19,819 nucleotides of DNA from CAUZJO01 sp963580245. Its GTDB lineage: Bacteria > Sumerlaeota > Sumerlaeia > MVZB01. Positions 1-9,300 of this stretch are shown in pieces (position 1 is the stretch's first letter; each line of letters opens with the position of its first letter). The stretch is from positions 1 through 19,819 of the forward strand of contig CAUZJO010000089.1 of NCBI GenBank assembly GCA_963580245.1, in the 5' to 3' direction. Under the pieces are notes generated by a model. The model had not been told where the DNA came from. It saw only the letters and a list, made by a program, of their open reading frames with translations, and did no database searches. Made by a program: the position numbers and the translations under genes.

Positions 1-98
1 TTTTTCATTATCTTTTGCTGCGTCTGGCGCAAATCACGAGTCGAAAACGGATGCCTCTGGTTCACCCGAGTTCAGCTCTGATCGGCTGGGCTGCTTGA
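1..98 (+). CDS. IS5-family-like transposase, C-terminal end only (left copy, partial)
   Basis: The frame from base 3 to the TGA at 96-98 encodes the last 31 residues of a transposase (beginning FHYLLLRLAQ, ending ALIGWAA). It is the same protein tail as on the minus strand at 19606-19819, where more of the protein is visible and the IS5-type C-terminal motif can be read. Two residues differ between the copies (L-L here, I-F there, just after FHY), so these are two real copies and not one sequence read twice. The rest of the gene lies left of the window. No function can be judged from this fragment alone; the identification depends on the right-hand copy. Confidence 0.65.
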   Translation, partial: FHYLLLRLAQITSRKRMPLVHPSSALIGWAA

Positions 99-122
99 GT
101 AGGGCTTTTTCAGGATCGACTA
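1..122 (+). mobile_element. 3' end of an insertion sequence (left copy, inverted relative to the right end)
   Basis: Bases 1-122 match the reverse complement of 19582-19703 with three differences that I can count: two inside the transposase tail and one just after its stop. The match stops abruptly after GGATCGACTA, where the two flanks diverge, so this is the outer boundary of the element. The last bases before the flank are TA in both copies, which fits IS5-group elements that insert at TA-containing targets. The other end of the element is outside the window. Confidence 0.7.
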
Positions 123-464
123 ATTCGACCCCGTCGATCCCTCGCGTCATTTCGCTTTGGGTTCCGGCTCCGGGATGTTATTCCACTTCGAACTATCGAC
201 GGGCCCCAATCGCGCGACCCCGCTCTGGCGGATTTATCGTTAACCCATGCCACGCGCCCCGCGCTTCCGAACGCCGCGGAATCGATGAAGCGATGGGGAA
301 ACGGGAGGCGCGCCTCCCCCCCCCCCCGCGTAAATGCCTGGGCTGGCCGAGTCCACGCAAGGCTCTTGTCGAGAGACCCCGCGTTCGGCTACTATCCTGG
401 TCGAAAAGGTTGCACTTGAAACTGCGCCTTGAAAGACCGCCTTATCGGATGGAGAGTCGTAACT
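99..464. other. Intergenic region with a 16-bp palindrome and a poly-C run
   Basis: No gene is supported between the IS end and the GH32-like gene. A reading frame spanning 95-475 on the plus strand has the composition of chance high-GC frames and starts inside the IS end. The region carries a perfect palindrome at 303-318 (GGGAGGCGCGCCTCCC) that runs into a tract of 12 consecutive C at 316-327. I see no clear promoter hexamers. The start region of the downstream gene has a ribosome binding site, GGAGAG at 451-456. Confidence 0.5.
303..327. repeat. Perfect 16-bp palindrome joined to a C12 tract
   Basis: GGGAGGCG at 303-310 is followed directly by its reverse complement CGCCTCCC at 311-318. 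The final Cs are the start of an uninterrupted run of 12 C (316-327). The symmetric stem leaves no loop as DNA, so as RNA it would form a shorter hairpin. Homopolymers of this length change length easily in replication and in sequencing. The function is unknown. Confidence 0.6.
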
Positions 465-2588
465 ATGTCAGGTGAAACGTGCCGTTCTGAACGACCACAT
501 GGGAAGTATCGGTTCATCTTAATTTATGTGGTACTCTCATTTGTGTCAATCCATGTGCAAGATAAAATGGGATTACCATGCGCAACGGCGAATGCCAATG
601 ATATTTCTATCGCCGATTTCGAAGGTGACGACTATGGCAATTGGGAGGTTTCGGGCGAAGCTTTTGGAACGGGTCCAGTTCAGAGTTCCGTACCTGGTCA
701 GAAATCTGTGAGCGGATTCCTTGGAAAACACTTTGCAAATTCACATCACGAAGGGGAAAAATCAAAGGGTGTTCTGACTTCACCGCCTTTCACCATCGAA
801 CGGGACTACATTAACTTTCTCGTCGGCGGTGGGTATCACCCCGGGAGCCGCCGGACCAAGGCCCCAAAAGACTTCTGGGGCGATGAATGTAGTGTGAGCC
901 TCTTCGTCGTGGATCCGGCTGAGTTAAGGTATTTGCCGTTTGAACATATGAACGCCGGTCACCATCGGCTTGCCGTTGATAAAAGTATAATCATCCGAGC
1001 GACGACTGGTCCAGGCCGCGCTTCCGAGGACATCGAAGAGTTGGAGTGGGCCACCTGGGACGTAAGGTTTTTGCGAGGCAAAACCGTTTACATTCGGATC
1101 GTCGATAACTATCCCGGCCCGGACGGGTATCTCTGTGTTGACCAGATTCTTCAGAGTAACTCCCCAAAGAAGGATCTCTCGATCGATCATGACGCCCTTC
1201 GTCGGGCCAATGAGAACGTTGATACGGCCGCCATGAAAGCCCCACCCCGACGAGGTTTCCATTATCAATCCCCCGTGTTCGCTTTCGGCGGCCAAACCGC
1301 CTTGTATCACAATGGGTACTATCACATGTTTTACATCTTCGACGCCTATTGGAATCAGAAGAATGCCATGGCCCACAAGTTCTGGAAGCACGCCCGCTCC
1401 AAAGACCTGGTCTATTGGGAAGACCTGCCCTTGGCCCTCTGGCCGTCTGAGGAATATGGGGAGCATTATTGCGCTTCGGGCCAGGTATTAATCGACGATA
1501 ACGGCGCGCCGATGATCATTTACACGAGCCGGGGGTCGGAACAGGGCATGGAACAAATGGCGGCGCTGGGAGATCCGGATTTGATCACGTGGCGTAAACA
1601 TCCGGCCAATCCGGTCCTTAAGAATCTTCCTGAAGACCCCATGAACTACGGGACCGATCCCGCCGTGTTCAAACACCAGGGGAAATGGTACATGATCATG
1701 GGTGGCCAAATGCCGGTCGACGGCGGTACGCATGGTGGTTTTTCCCTGCACGCATCGGACGACCTGGTCAACTGGGAATTCGTGAGCATCCCTTATAGTT
1801 CCAACACGGCAAGCTGGGAGGAGCCCGACCTGTTCCAACTCGGCGACAAGTGGGTCCTCATCTACGAGCCGCTCGGCCCGACTCAGTATTTCACGGGCAC
1901 CTTCGACTGGGAGTCCCATACCTTCGAGCCGGAGGTTCATGGCTTCATCGATTACGCGGGCGCCGAAAAGCATGATCCCGTGAACCACACGATGAAGGAT
2001 TTCAAGGGTCATTTCGTGGGCTGCACCTCCTTGGAGGACCACCGGGGACGCCGCATCTATTTTGGCCATTCACCCATTCCAAGGGGACTCTCGCTGCCCA
2101 GGGTGCTGACGTTGCGCCCCGATGGGCGCCTGGCTCAGCGGCCCCTGGAAGAACTGACAAAATTGCGAGGCGAGCATCACGGGGTCTCGGGTGTCGAGCT
2201 GGCCGATGCTTCCTATTTGATTCATGCGGCGGCGGGCGACATGCTCGAAATCAAGGTTGAATTCGAGCCGGGCTCCGCCGGTGAATTCGGCATAAAAGTT
2301 CGCCGTTCGGAAGATGGAGAGCGTTTCGTGCGGATCAGCTGCGACGGTGAACGTCTCGAGGTGGCGGGGGAACGCGTGCCCGCTGAGTTGATGGAAGGTG
2401 AGTCCACCCTGCGCCTGCACATCTTTCTCGACAAGAGTTGCATGGAGCTGTTCGCCAATGACCGGGTGGTGTATACGGAAAATATGTCCGGGGTCGGAGC
2501 AACCGACTTGGGCATTGAACTATTTGCGACGGGCGGTGCCGCAACAGTCAATTCACTGGATATCTGGCAGCTCGAATCGATTTGGTAA
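465..2588 (+). CDS. Secreted GH32-like glycoside hydrolase (levanase/invertase-like), nucleophile motif not conserved
   Basis: The protein is 707 aa from the ATG at 465, chosen because GGAGAG lies 8 nt upstream; an in-frame TTG at 429 would add 12 residues. Residues 15-31 are hydrophobic and look like a signal peptide. Residues about 46-245 form the lectin-like N-terminal domain found on many bacterial GH32 proteins (FEGDDYGNWEVSGEAFG, SPPFTIERDYINFLVGGG, VDQI). Residues about 258-575 are the five-bladed propeller and about 590-705 the C-terminal beta-sandwich (LHIFLDKSCMELFAND). GH32 enzymes hydrolyse fructans and sucrose using an Asp in WMNDPNG, an Asp in RDP and a Glu in ECP. Here RDP is TDP (D398) and WECPD is WEEPD (E452), but WMNDPNG aligns with FAFGGQT (272-278), placing Gly275 at the nucleophile. 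Fructan hydrolysis is therefore doubtful; the protein may act on another substrate or only bind sugar. It stands alone, followed by 341 bp without genes. Confidence 0.8.
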   Translation: MSGETCRSERPHGKYRFILIYVVLSFVSIHVQDKMGLPCATANANDISIADFEGDDYGNWEVSGEAFGTGPVQSSVPGQKSVSGFLGKHFANSHHEGEKSKGVLTSPPFTIERDYINFLVGGGYHPGSRRTKAPKDFWGDECSVSLFVVDPAELRYLPFEHMNAGHHRLAVDKSIIIRATTGPGRASEDIEELEWATWDVRFLRGKTVYIRIVDNYPGPDGYLCVDQILQSNSPKKDLSIDHDALRRANENVDTAAMKAPPRRGFHYQSPVFAFGGQTALYHNGYYHMFYIFDAYWNQKNAMAHKFWKHARSKDLVYWEDLPLALWPSEEYGEHYCASGQVLIDDNGAPMIIYTSRGSEQGMEQMAALGDPDLITWRKHPANPVLKNLPEDPMNYGTDPAVFKHQGKWYMIMGGQMPVDGGTHGGFSLHASDDLVNWEFVSIPYSSNTASWEEPDLFQLGDKWVLIYEPLGPTQYFTGTFDWESHTFEPEVHGFIDYAGAEKHDPVNHTMKDFKGHFVGCTSLEDHRGRRIYFGHSPIPRGLSLPRVLTLRPDGRLAQRPLEELTKLRGEHHGVSGVELADASYLIHAAAGDMLEIKVEFEPGSAGEFGIKVRRSEDGERFVRISCDGERLEVAGERVPAELMEGESTLRLHIFLDKSCMELFANDRVVYTENMSGVGATDLGIELFATGGAATVNSLDIWQLESIW

Positions 2589-2929
2589 AAGTTCGCCCAT
2601 CAGGCTTTGTCCGATAATAGCTCGTTGGTCCAAATACAGAGCCTAGCTCGCGCGCCAACTCGTCGCCCCGTGCGGATCGACCTTGTCGGGTCCGGGACGT
2701 AGGCAAGCGAAAGATGATCCGTATCGAGTCACCCCTTGTGGGGATCGGAGAGAAGACGGGCGTATAGGCGATCACTCCCGGAAGCCGGGAAGGCCGCTTC
2801 TTAGAAGCCAGACGCCGGCCGGTGAGCTGTACTTGAGTAAGGGAGTCGTGAGGCGCGGGGGCTCTATCATGCGGGGATTTTGGTGGATGCCGACGGGACT
2901 AATGTTTAAAGGTACGGTGACAGGTGAGA
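2589..2929. other. Intergenic region with three clustered small hairpins
   Basis: There is no supported gene between the convergent GH32-like gene and the decayed ComEC-like gene. Three short perfect hairpins lie close together: CCCC-TTGT-GGGG at 2732-2743, TCCCGG-aag-CCGGGA at 2776-2790 and GCTTC-TTA-GAAGC at 2796-2808. None is followed by a T-run in either direction, so I cannot call an intrinsic terminator. They may belong to a structured RNA or to a degraded mobile sequence, or they may be chance in GC-rich DNA. Confidence 0.35.
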
Positions 2930-4075
2930 TTACTGTGTCTGAACCCACAATATTCTCGTGATGTCTGATGCGTCGGCTTCGAAAATGAATGAATCGTCGC
3001 CCGGAGGATCTTTGAGATCATCCCTCTGGGGCGTCGAATCTCCGTGATCTGTCCTAAGCACGTGATCGTCATTCACGCCCGCAAGACGAATCCGACGAAG
3101 CGTGTAGGTGGAGGGGTGATCATAATTCTTGTGTCCGGCCGGAATGACAACCCATTCTGGATGAACAGCCTTCAAGAATTTCAACGAAGATGATCCGTTC
3201 GATCCATGATGCGGCACCTGGAACATGGTTGCCTTCAAACTGAAATCTCTAGGGGATGATACGTGCCGATCATACAGTTCTCTTTCCTCACTGTCAATCT
3301 CGTCGTCATACCTTTGGCCTTTATGATCATCATTGCGACCATTGATGTCACCAGCGACGAGAAAGGATACACCGCCGTAAACAATTTTGAATACAAGTGA
3401 AGCATTGTTACGCTGCTGCGGTTCTGAGAACCATCGTCCTGAGTGGGGGTCTACTCGAGGCGGCTGCTTATCGACGTTGAGATAGAGTACCGAGATATCG
3501 TCCCATTCCTCTGAAGGCGTACCGCCATCATCAATAGTGTGCCATTCACCTGCATCAACCCAAGCGTGAATTGGTGAATAAATGTCGATCTCTGGTTCTT
3601 GGCCTAGAAGTGCCCACAAGTTTTTCCATGTTGGCCGGTCGTTTTCAAGCACGCGACTTGTATATCCCGTGTACCAAAACTCCCTCACTACGTAGATAGG
3701 CAACAGCTTGCGTTAGCCATCAAAATGAGCATAATCCGCATGCGTTACTATCGCGATATCGATGGGATCTGTATCAACGAATTGATGCACATGTTTTTTG
3801 AGTTTCTCCCTGCCTCTGTCACCTCCGTCGATAAATATGTGCTTCCGATCTCCCGGAGTCTCAATTAGCATCGCCAGGCCATTGCCAACATCAATAAAAT
3901 GGACACGCAACTTTGTTTCATCAAGTTGAACATCGGAGAGAGATACTTGGGCCGTCGGCGGATCTGCCGGCCAAAGAGGTTAGGCAATGATGACTGCGAC
4001 TAGGCACGATAACGAAGTCCAGGTGTGGCGAGTCCGTCGAGGCGTTCCAATTCGAGTATATCTTAGACTCTTCAT
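2930..4075 (-). pseudogene. ComEC/Rec2-type metallo-beta-lactamase-fold hydrolase, exported, broken by two in-frame stops
   Basis: One continuous frame runs from the ATG at 4075 to the TAA at 2930-2932 (382 codons), interrupted by TAA at 3980-3982 (codon 32) and TAA at 3713-3715 (codon 121). The first 31 codons encode a basic then hydrophobic leader (SLSCLVAVIIA), so the intact protein was probably exported. Next comes RVHFIDVGNGLAMLIETPG with IDGG, then THADYAHFDG; in this fold the metal motif is HxDxDH, and the second Asp has become Ala116. The C-terminal part keeps SLVFKIVYGGVSFLVAGDINGR, VPHHGSNGSSS and a final RTDHGDST, typical of ComEC-like soluble hydrolases. Both stops and the Asp loss are explained by single-base changes. 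The gene is visibly more AT-rich than its neighbours, which may mean it was acquired by transfer. Alternatives are sequencing error or expression of the fragments from internal TTG starts at 3910 and 3703; three independent lesions favour decay. Confidence 0.85.
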
Positions 4076-4174
4076 AATGCCCCCCCCAATTGTTAATCTA
4101 GATGCCGATCCCATTATTTAGAATTTTAGTCGCCTATGATATTGAGAGCAAGTTTTTTTCCATTAATTCTTACC

Positions 4175-4327
4175 GGGTGTGATTCCGAAATGGGAGTTGC
4201 GTGGGATTGCGGTCAGGGGGTAGCTGACGATGAAGCTGTACCAATGCTGATGCCGCGGCAACTGTCCGGTGAGCTCCGGCACATGATGTCGGATATCGAG
4301 TAAAGGGTGTGATTCCGAAATGGGAGT
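4175..4327. repeat. 23-bp direct repeat pair, 130 bp apart
   Basis: The sequence beginning GGGTGTGATTCCGAAATGGG and continuing AGT occurs exactly at 4175-4197 and at 4305-4327. Weaker similarity continues after each copy (GGGATT-rich, then GGGG and TAGC), suggesting a diverged unit of about 50 bp. The 107-bp spacer has no recognised gene. It could be the footprint of a small mobile element, a tandem duplication, or regulatory copies upstream of lepA. Confidence 0.65.
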
Positions 4328-4395
4328 GCGGAAGGTGACGGGATTGGGATGGGGCCTAGCCCGACCGAGTCGATGAATCTGCTGAAAGTTTGCTT

Positions 4396-4459
4396 TCTCC
4401 CCTCCATTACAGGTAGGGTAGGGGAGATACTGGCTGCCCGGCGGCGGTTTTGGCCGGGC
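4396..4459 (+). promoter_or_regulatory. Two tandem hairpins in the lepA leader
   Basis: Hairpin one pairs TCTCCCCT (4396-4403) with AGGGGAGA (4420-4427), an 8-bp stem with a 16-nt loop. Hairpin two pairs GCCCGGC (4436-4442) with GCCGGGC (4453-4459), a 7-bp stem with a 10-nt loop, followed by GATTTTG. The second ends 11 nt before the lepA ribosome binding site (GGGAGGGG, 4470-4477). They could form a leader attenuator or a weak terminator ahead of lepA. No ligand-binding class is recognised. Confidence 0.4.
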
Positions 4460-4487
4460 GATTTTGAAAGGGAGGGGCTTTTTCCGC

Positions 4488-6293
4488 GTGGCCACGCCGC
4501 TGGACCAGATCCGTAATTTCTGCATCATCGCCCACATCGACCACGGCAAGTCGACGCTGGCCGACCAGTTGTTGCTCCAGACCGGGACGCTCAGCAAGCG
4601 GGAGATGCGCGAGCAGGTCTTGGACTCGATGGACCTGGAGCGCGAGCGGGGGATTACGATCAAGGCGCAGGCGGTCCGGATGAGTTACACGGCGAGTGAC
4701 GGGCGGACGTATCAGCTCAACATGATCGACACGCCGGGCCACGTCGACTTCAGTTACGAGGTCAGCCGGGCGCTGGCCGGTTGCGAGGGGGCGCTGCTGC
4801 TGGTCGACGCGGCGCAGGGGGTCGAGGCGCAGACGATCGCCAACGCCTATCTGGCGATCGACGGCGATCTGGCGATCATCCCGATCGTCAACAAGATCGA
4901 CCTGCCCAACGCCGACCTCGAGGGCGTGCTGGCGCAGATCGAGGAGGCCATCGGCCTCAACACCGAGGAAGCGATCCTGACCAGCGCCAAGACGGGCGAA
5001 GGGGTCGGCGAGGTGCTCGAGGCGATTGTCCGGCGCATCCCGCCGCCGCGTCCCTCGCCCAATTCGACCACCCGCGCGCTGATTTTCGACTCCAGCTACG
5101 ACAATTTCCGCGGCGTGATCACCTATTTGCGCTCGTTCGAGGGCGAGATCGTCCTGGGCGAGCGCGTGCGGTTCATGAAGAGCGGGCGCGATTACGAGGT
5201 CTCGGAGCTGGGGTGCTTCACGCCCAAGATGACGCCGCTCGACAAACTATGCGCAGGCGAGGTTGGCTACCTGATCGCGTCGATCAAGGACATCTCAACG
5301 GTCAAGGTGGGCGATACGGTCACGTGCGCGATTCGGCCCGCCGCCGAGCCGTTGCCCGGCTATCGCGAGAGCAAGCCGTTCGTCTTTTCGGGCCTCTATC
5401 CCAGCACCGCCGAGGAGTTCGAGACGCTCGCGACGGCGGTCGACAAGGTCAAGCTCAACGACGCCTCGTTCGCGGCCGAACGCGAGAGTTCCGACGCGCT
5501 CGGTTTCGGTTTCCGCTGCGGGTTCTTGGGCATGCTGCACATGGAGATCATCCAGGAACGGCTCGAACGCGAATACGGCCTGGACTTGGTCCTGACCTGC
5601 CCCAACGTCAGCTACCGCGTGACGCTCAAGAACGGGGAGGTCATGACCATCGACAAACCGGCCGACCTACCCAACCCCACGCACATCGAGCGGACCGAGG
5701 AGCCATACATCGAGGGGCGCTTCCTAATGCCGGCTGAGCATCTAGGACCGGTTATCAAGCTGGCGCAGGCCAAGTGTGGCGTGCAGAAATCGCTCCAGTA
5801 TCTGGGCTCCAAGCGCGTGATGCTGGTCTACGAACTGCCGCTCAGCGAGATCATTTTCGACTTCTACGACAAGCTCAAATCCGTCACGCGCGGTTACGCC
5901 TCGTTCGATTACGAGGTGATCGGCACGCGTCCGGTGAACATGGTCAAGCTTGACGTCCTGATCAACGGCGACCCGGTCGATGCGCTCTCGGCGTTGGTGC
6001 GTCGCGAGGACGCCCAGGTTCGCGGCCGGGTTTTGTGCGAGAAGCTGCGCGAGATTGTCCCGCGCCAACTCTACGAGGTGGTGATCCAGGCGGCGATCGG
6101 CGGCAAAATCATGGCTCGCGAGTCGGTCAAGGCCCTGCGCAAGAACGTGACCGCGAAATGCTACGGCGGCGACGTGACGCGCAAACGCAAACTGCTCGAG
6201 AAACAGAAAGCCGGCAAGAAACGGATGCGCCAGATCGGCCGGGTCGAGATTCCACAGGAAGCCTTTATGGTAGTGCTCAAGTCGGGGGATTGA
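4488..6293 (+). CDS. lepA: Elongation factor 4 (ribosome back-translocating GTPase LepA)
   Basis: LepA/EF4 is a membrane- and ribosome-associated GTPase of the EF-G family that acts on stalled or misplaced ribosomes. The GTG at 4488 gives 601 aa, the usual family length, beginning MATPLDQIRNFCIIAHIDHGKST; GGGAGGGG at 4470-4477 is the ribosome binding site. An in-frame TTG at 4464 would place the start ahead of that site and is less likely. Visible motifs are G1 AHIDHGKST, the switch I region ERERGITIKAQAV, G3 DTPGHVDF, G4 NKID and G5 SAKTGEG, followed by domain II, the EF-G-like domains (RCGFLGMLHMEIIQERLEREY) and the LepA-specific C-terminus (AKCYGGDVTRKRKLLEKQKAGKKRMRQIGRVEIPQEAF). It is intact. 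lepB, a frequent neighbour in other bacteria, is absent; the next gene starts 88 nt downstream on the same strand. Confidence 0.97.
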   Translation: MATPLDQIRNFCIIAHIDHGKSTLADQLLLQTGTLSKREMREQVLDSMDLERERGITIKAQAVRMSYTASDGRTYQLNMIDTPGHVDFSYEVSRALAGCEGALLLVDAAQGVEAQTIANAYLAIDGDLAIIPIVNKIDLPNADLEGVLAQIEEAIGLNTEEAILTSAKTGEGVGEVLEAIVRRIPPPRPSPNSTTRALIFDSSYDNFRGVITYLRSFEGEIVLGERVRFMKSGRDYEVSELGCFTPKMTPLDKLCAGEVGYLIASIKDISTVKVGDTVTCAIRPAAEPLPGYRESKPFVFSGLYPSTAEEFETLATAVDKVKLNDASFAAERESSDALGFGFRCGFLGMLHMEIIQERLEREYGLDLVLTCPNVSYRVTLKNGEVMTIDKPADLPNPTHIERTEEPYIEGRFLMPAEHLGPVIKLAQAKCGVQKSLQYLGSKRVMLVYELPLSEIIFDFYDKLKSVTRGYASFDYEVIGTRPVNMVKLDVLINGDPVDALSALVRREDAQVRGRVLCEKLREIVPRQLYEVVIQAAIGGKIMARESVKALRKNVTAKCYGGDVTRKRKLLEKQKAGKKRMRQIGRVEIPQEAFMVVLKSGD

Positions 6294-6381
6294 CGCCGGT
6301 CACCCGTTGTATTCTCCCCGGTTAAGCACATTTTGCGCAAAAACAAAGAAGCTGGTGGAGAACAAGGAATTGAGACTCTCG

Positions 6382-9300
6382 ATGGACCGACGTCTTTGTG
6401 TTCTCGCGACCCTTGGGTTGCTGGCGATATTGAATGCGAGCGCTGGCGGCGCGACGGCCGGCATCACCTCGGTTCCGCTGACGGACCAGGGCGGCGCCGG
6501 AGATGGTCCTCGGTTCGAGCGATTAAGCCCGGAACTGACGGGGATCACGTTTGCAAACCGGTTCGACCCACTCAATGAGAAGATCCGAAACGACATCCTG
6601 GAAAGCCCGTTTGTCTATGGCGGCGTCGCCGTGGGCGACTATGACGGTGACGGCTTGCCCGATGTCTACCTCACCAGCGCGTTCAGCCATAACCGCCTCT
6701 ACCGAAACCTCGGCAACGCGCAATTTGAAGACGTAACCGAGCGCGCGGGAGTTGAAGGCGCGCCAGCATGGAATAGCGGCGCTTCATTCGCGGACGTGGA
6801 CAACGACGGCGACCTGGACTTGTACATATGCCTCTACGACAACCCTAACCGGCTTTATATCAATCAGGGCGATGGCACCTTCACGGAGTCCGCCGAGTCA
6901 TTTGGGATGGACTTCAAGGGAGCCAGCGTCATGTCCTCGTTCTGCGATTATGACCGGGACGGAGACCTAGACGCGTTCGTTCTGACCAATCGCTTATGGC
7001 ACCTGCCGCCCCCTAAGAACATCGAAGTCCTTGAATCAAGCGGGGACGGCGACGCCACGATCAAGCCGGAATATCGCGGCCTGGTAAGTTTCTACCTGGA
7101 GGAACCCTCGCTTCGTTTCGCGGGCGAAGAGGACCGGCTCTTGCGGAACAACGGCGACGGTTCCTTCACCGATGCAACGCAAGAGTCAGGTATCTCGGGC
7201 TATGAAATGGGTCTTGCGGCCACCTGGTGGGACTACAATCAGGACGGTTCCCCGGACCTCTACGTGAGCAACGACTTCTGGGAACCCGACCGGCTGTATC
7301 ACAACAACGGCGACGGCACGTTTCGGGATGTCACGACCTCCCTATTGCCCCATACGCCTTGGCTGTCCATGGGGGCCGACCTGGGGGACCTCAACAACGA
7401 TGGGCGGATTGATTTTATCGCGACCGACATGGCCGCGACGACCCATTACAAACAGAAAATGGCGATGGGCGAGATGGGGCAAGCCGGAACCTTTCTGAGA
7501 ACCGCCGTCCCCCGTCAATACATGCGCAACGCGGTTTATCTGAATACCGGCACGGAGCGCTACATGGAGGCGGCCTACTTAACAGGCTTGGCGAGCACGG
7601 ATTGGACATGGTCGGTCAATTGCGAGGACATGGACAACGACGGCCGGGTGGACGTCTACTTCACTAATGGTATTATGCGCGACTGGACCAATCCCGACCA
7701 CGTGGCCCGAATCAACAAATTGATTCCCCCGGAGGACCTCCCCCGGATCGCCCGGGAGGGATACATCGAAAAGATCCGCTACTGGCTGGCGACCCCCCCG
7801 CGCGTGGAAGCCAACCTGGCCTATCGCAATTTGGGAGACCTCAAATTCCAGGAAGTGGGACCCGAGTGGGGTCTGAATCATATGGGAATCAGCAACGGGG
7901 CGGTATTCGCGGACCTTGACCGCGACGGAGACCTGGACTTGGTGGTCAACAACTTCGATGAGGAAGCAGGCGTCTATCGAAACCAAACGACCGACACGCA
8001 CGGCGTCCTGATTCGACTCGAGGGGACCGAAAGCAATCGATTTGGAATCGGCGCGCGCGTGGAGATGAAAACCCGAACCGGAGGGGTTCAGGCCCGGCAA
8101 TTGACCCTAACGCGTGGTTATATGTCCAACCCCGAGCCTTTGATCCATTTCGGTCTTGGCGTCGATCCCATGATCGAACAACTCACGGTCCTGTGGCCGA
8201 GCGGGCAGAGGCAGACTTTCGCGGACTTGGAATCGGATCGGTTTTATACGATCACCGAACCCCAGCGGGAACCACCCGTGGACAAGGCCGTTCAATCGAG
8301 GGACGACGATGACGGGGCCGAGAAAATGTTCGGCCGGTCCGACGGCTTGCGGGGGATTCGGCATCACGAACGGCCGTTCGACGATTATGAGCGCCAACCC
8401 CTGCTTCCGTACCAGCTATCCAAGCTGGGGCCGGGTCTCGCGTTCGGCGACGCCGACGGCGACGGGGACGATGATCTATACTTGGGCGGGGCGGCCGGGC
8501 AGAGGGGGATGCTTCATATCAACGATGGCGAAGGCAACTTCGGGCCGGGGCCGGCACGGCCGTTTCAGGTGGACCGCGAGTGTGAAGACATGTCGCCTCT
8601 GTGGTTCGACGCGGACGGAGACGGCGATCTGGACCTCTACGTCGCGAGCGGCGGCGTGGAGGCGGAACCGGGAGATGAGGTTTTGCGCGACCGGCTTTAT
8701 CTCAACGGCGGCGGCGCCCAGGGGGGAACCGAAGGTCAATTCACGAAGGCGCCGCGAGGGGCGTTGCCCGACCTGCGCGACAGCAGCGGCACGGTCGCGG
8801 CCGGGGACTTCGACCGCGACGGCGATCTGGACCTGTTCGTCGGCGGACGGTCGATCCCGGGCAAGTATCCCCTCGCGCCGAAAAGCCGTTTGCTGCGAAA
8901 CGACCCCTCCAGCTCGACTTTCACCGACATCACCGCCCAGGTCGCGCCCGATCTGCTCGAGACCGGCATGGTGACCAGCGCGCTTTGGTCCGACGTCGAT
9001 GACGACGGCTGGATCGACCTATGGGTCACGCACGAGTGGGGGCCGATCAAGCTTTATCGCAACCACCAGGGCAGCCTGCAAGACGAGACGCGCGACGCGG
9101 GGCTGGCGGAGCGTTTGGGTTGGTGGAACGCCATCGCCGGCCGCGACCTCGATGGCGACGGAGACATCGACTACGCGGTCACCAACTTCGGACTGAACAC
9201 GAAATACCATCCCAGCCCACGGAAGCCGGCGCAGATCTACTACGGCGACTTCGAGGGTACGGGTAAGCGGTGCATTGTCGAGGCCGAATTCGAGGGCGAG

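Larger units (their letters stand above)
4076..4487. other. Intergenic region upstream of lepA with direct repeats and tandem hairpins
   Basis: This stretch separates the divergent ComEC-like pseudogene from lepA. It holds a 23-bp direct repeat (4175-4197 and 4305-4327) and two successive hairpins (4396-4427 and 4436-4459), listed separately. The first part (4081-4170) is AT-rich with C and T runs. No protein-coding frame here has a recognisable product. Confidence 0.5.

Noticed and set aside
95..475. 126-aa plus-strand frame upstream of the GH32-like gene
   Set aside because: It starts inside the IS end, overlaps the GH32-like start, contains a low-complexity PPPP stretch made by the C12 tract and has no recognisable domain.
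2683..2961. 92-aa plus-strand frame between the GH32-like gene and the ComEC-like pseudogene
   Set aside because: It has no family resemblance, overlaps the end of the pseudogene on the other strand and covers the hairpin cluster.
2930..4075. Stop-codon recoding as an explanation for the in-frame TAA and TGA codons
   Set aside because: TAA ends the GH32-like gene, and TGA ends lepA, the FG-GAP protein and the GH127-like gene, so both codons act as normal stops here.
4163..4663. Minus-strand frame over the direct repeats and the lepA start
   Set aside because: Its first part is antisense to lepA and the remainder (HHVPELTGQLPRHQHWYSF) could not be assigned to any family.
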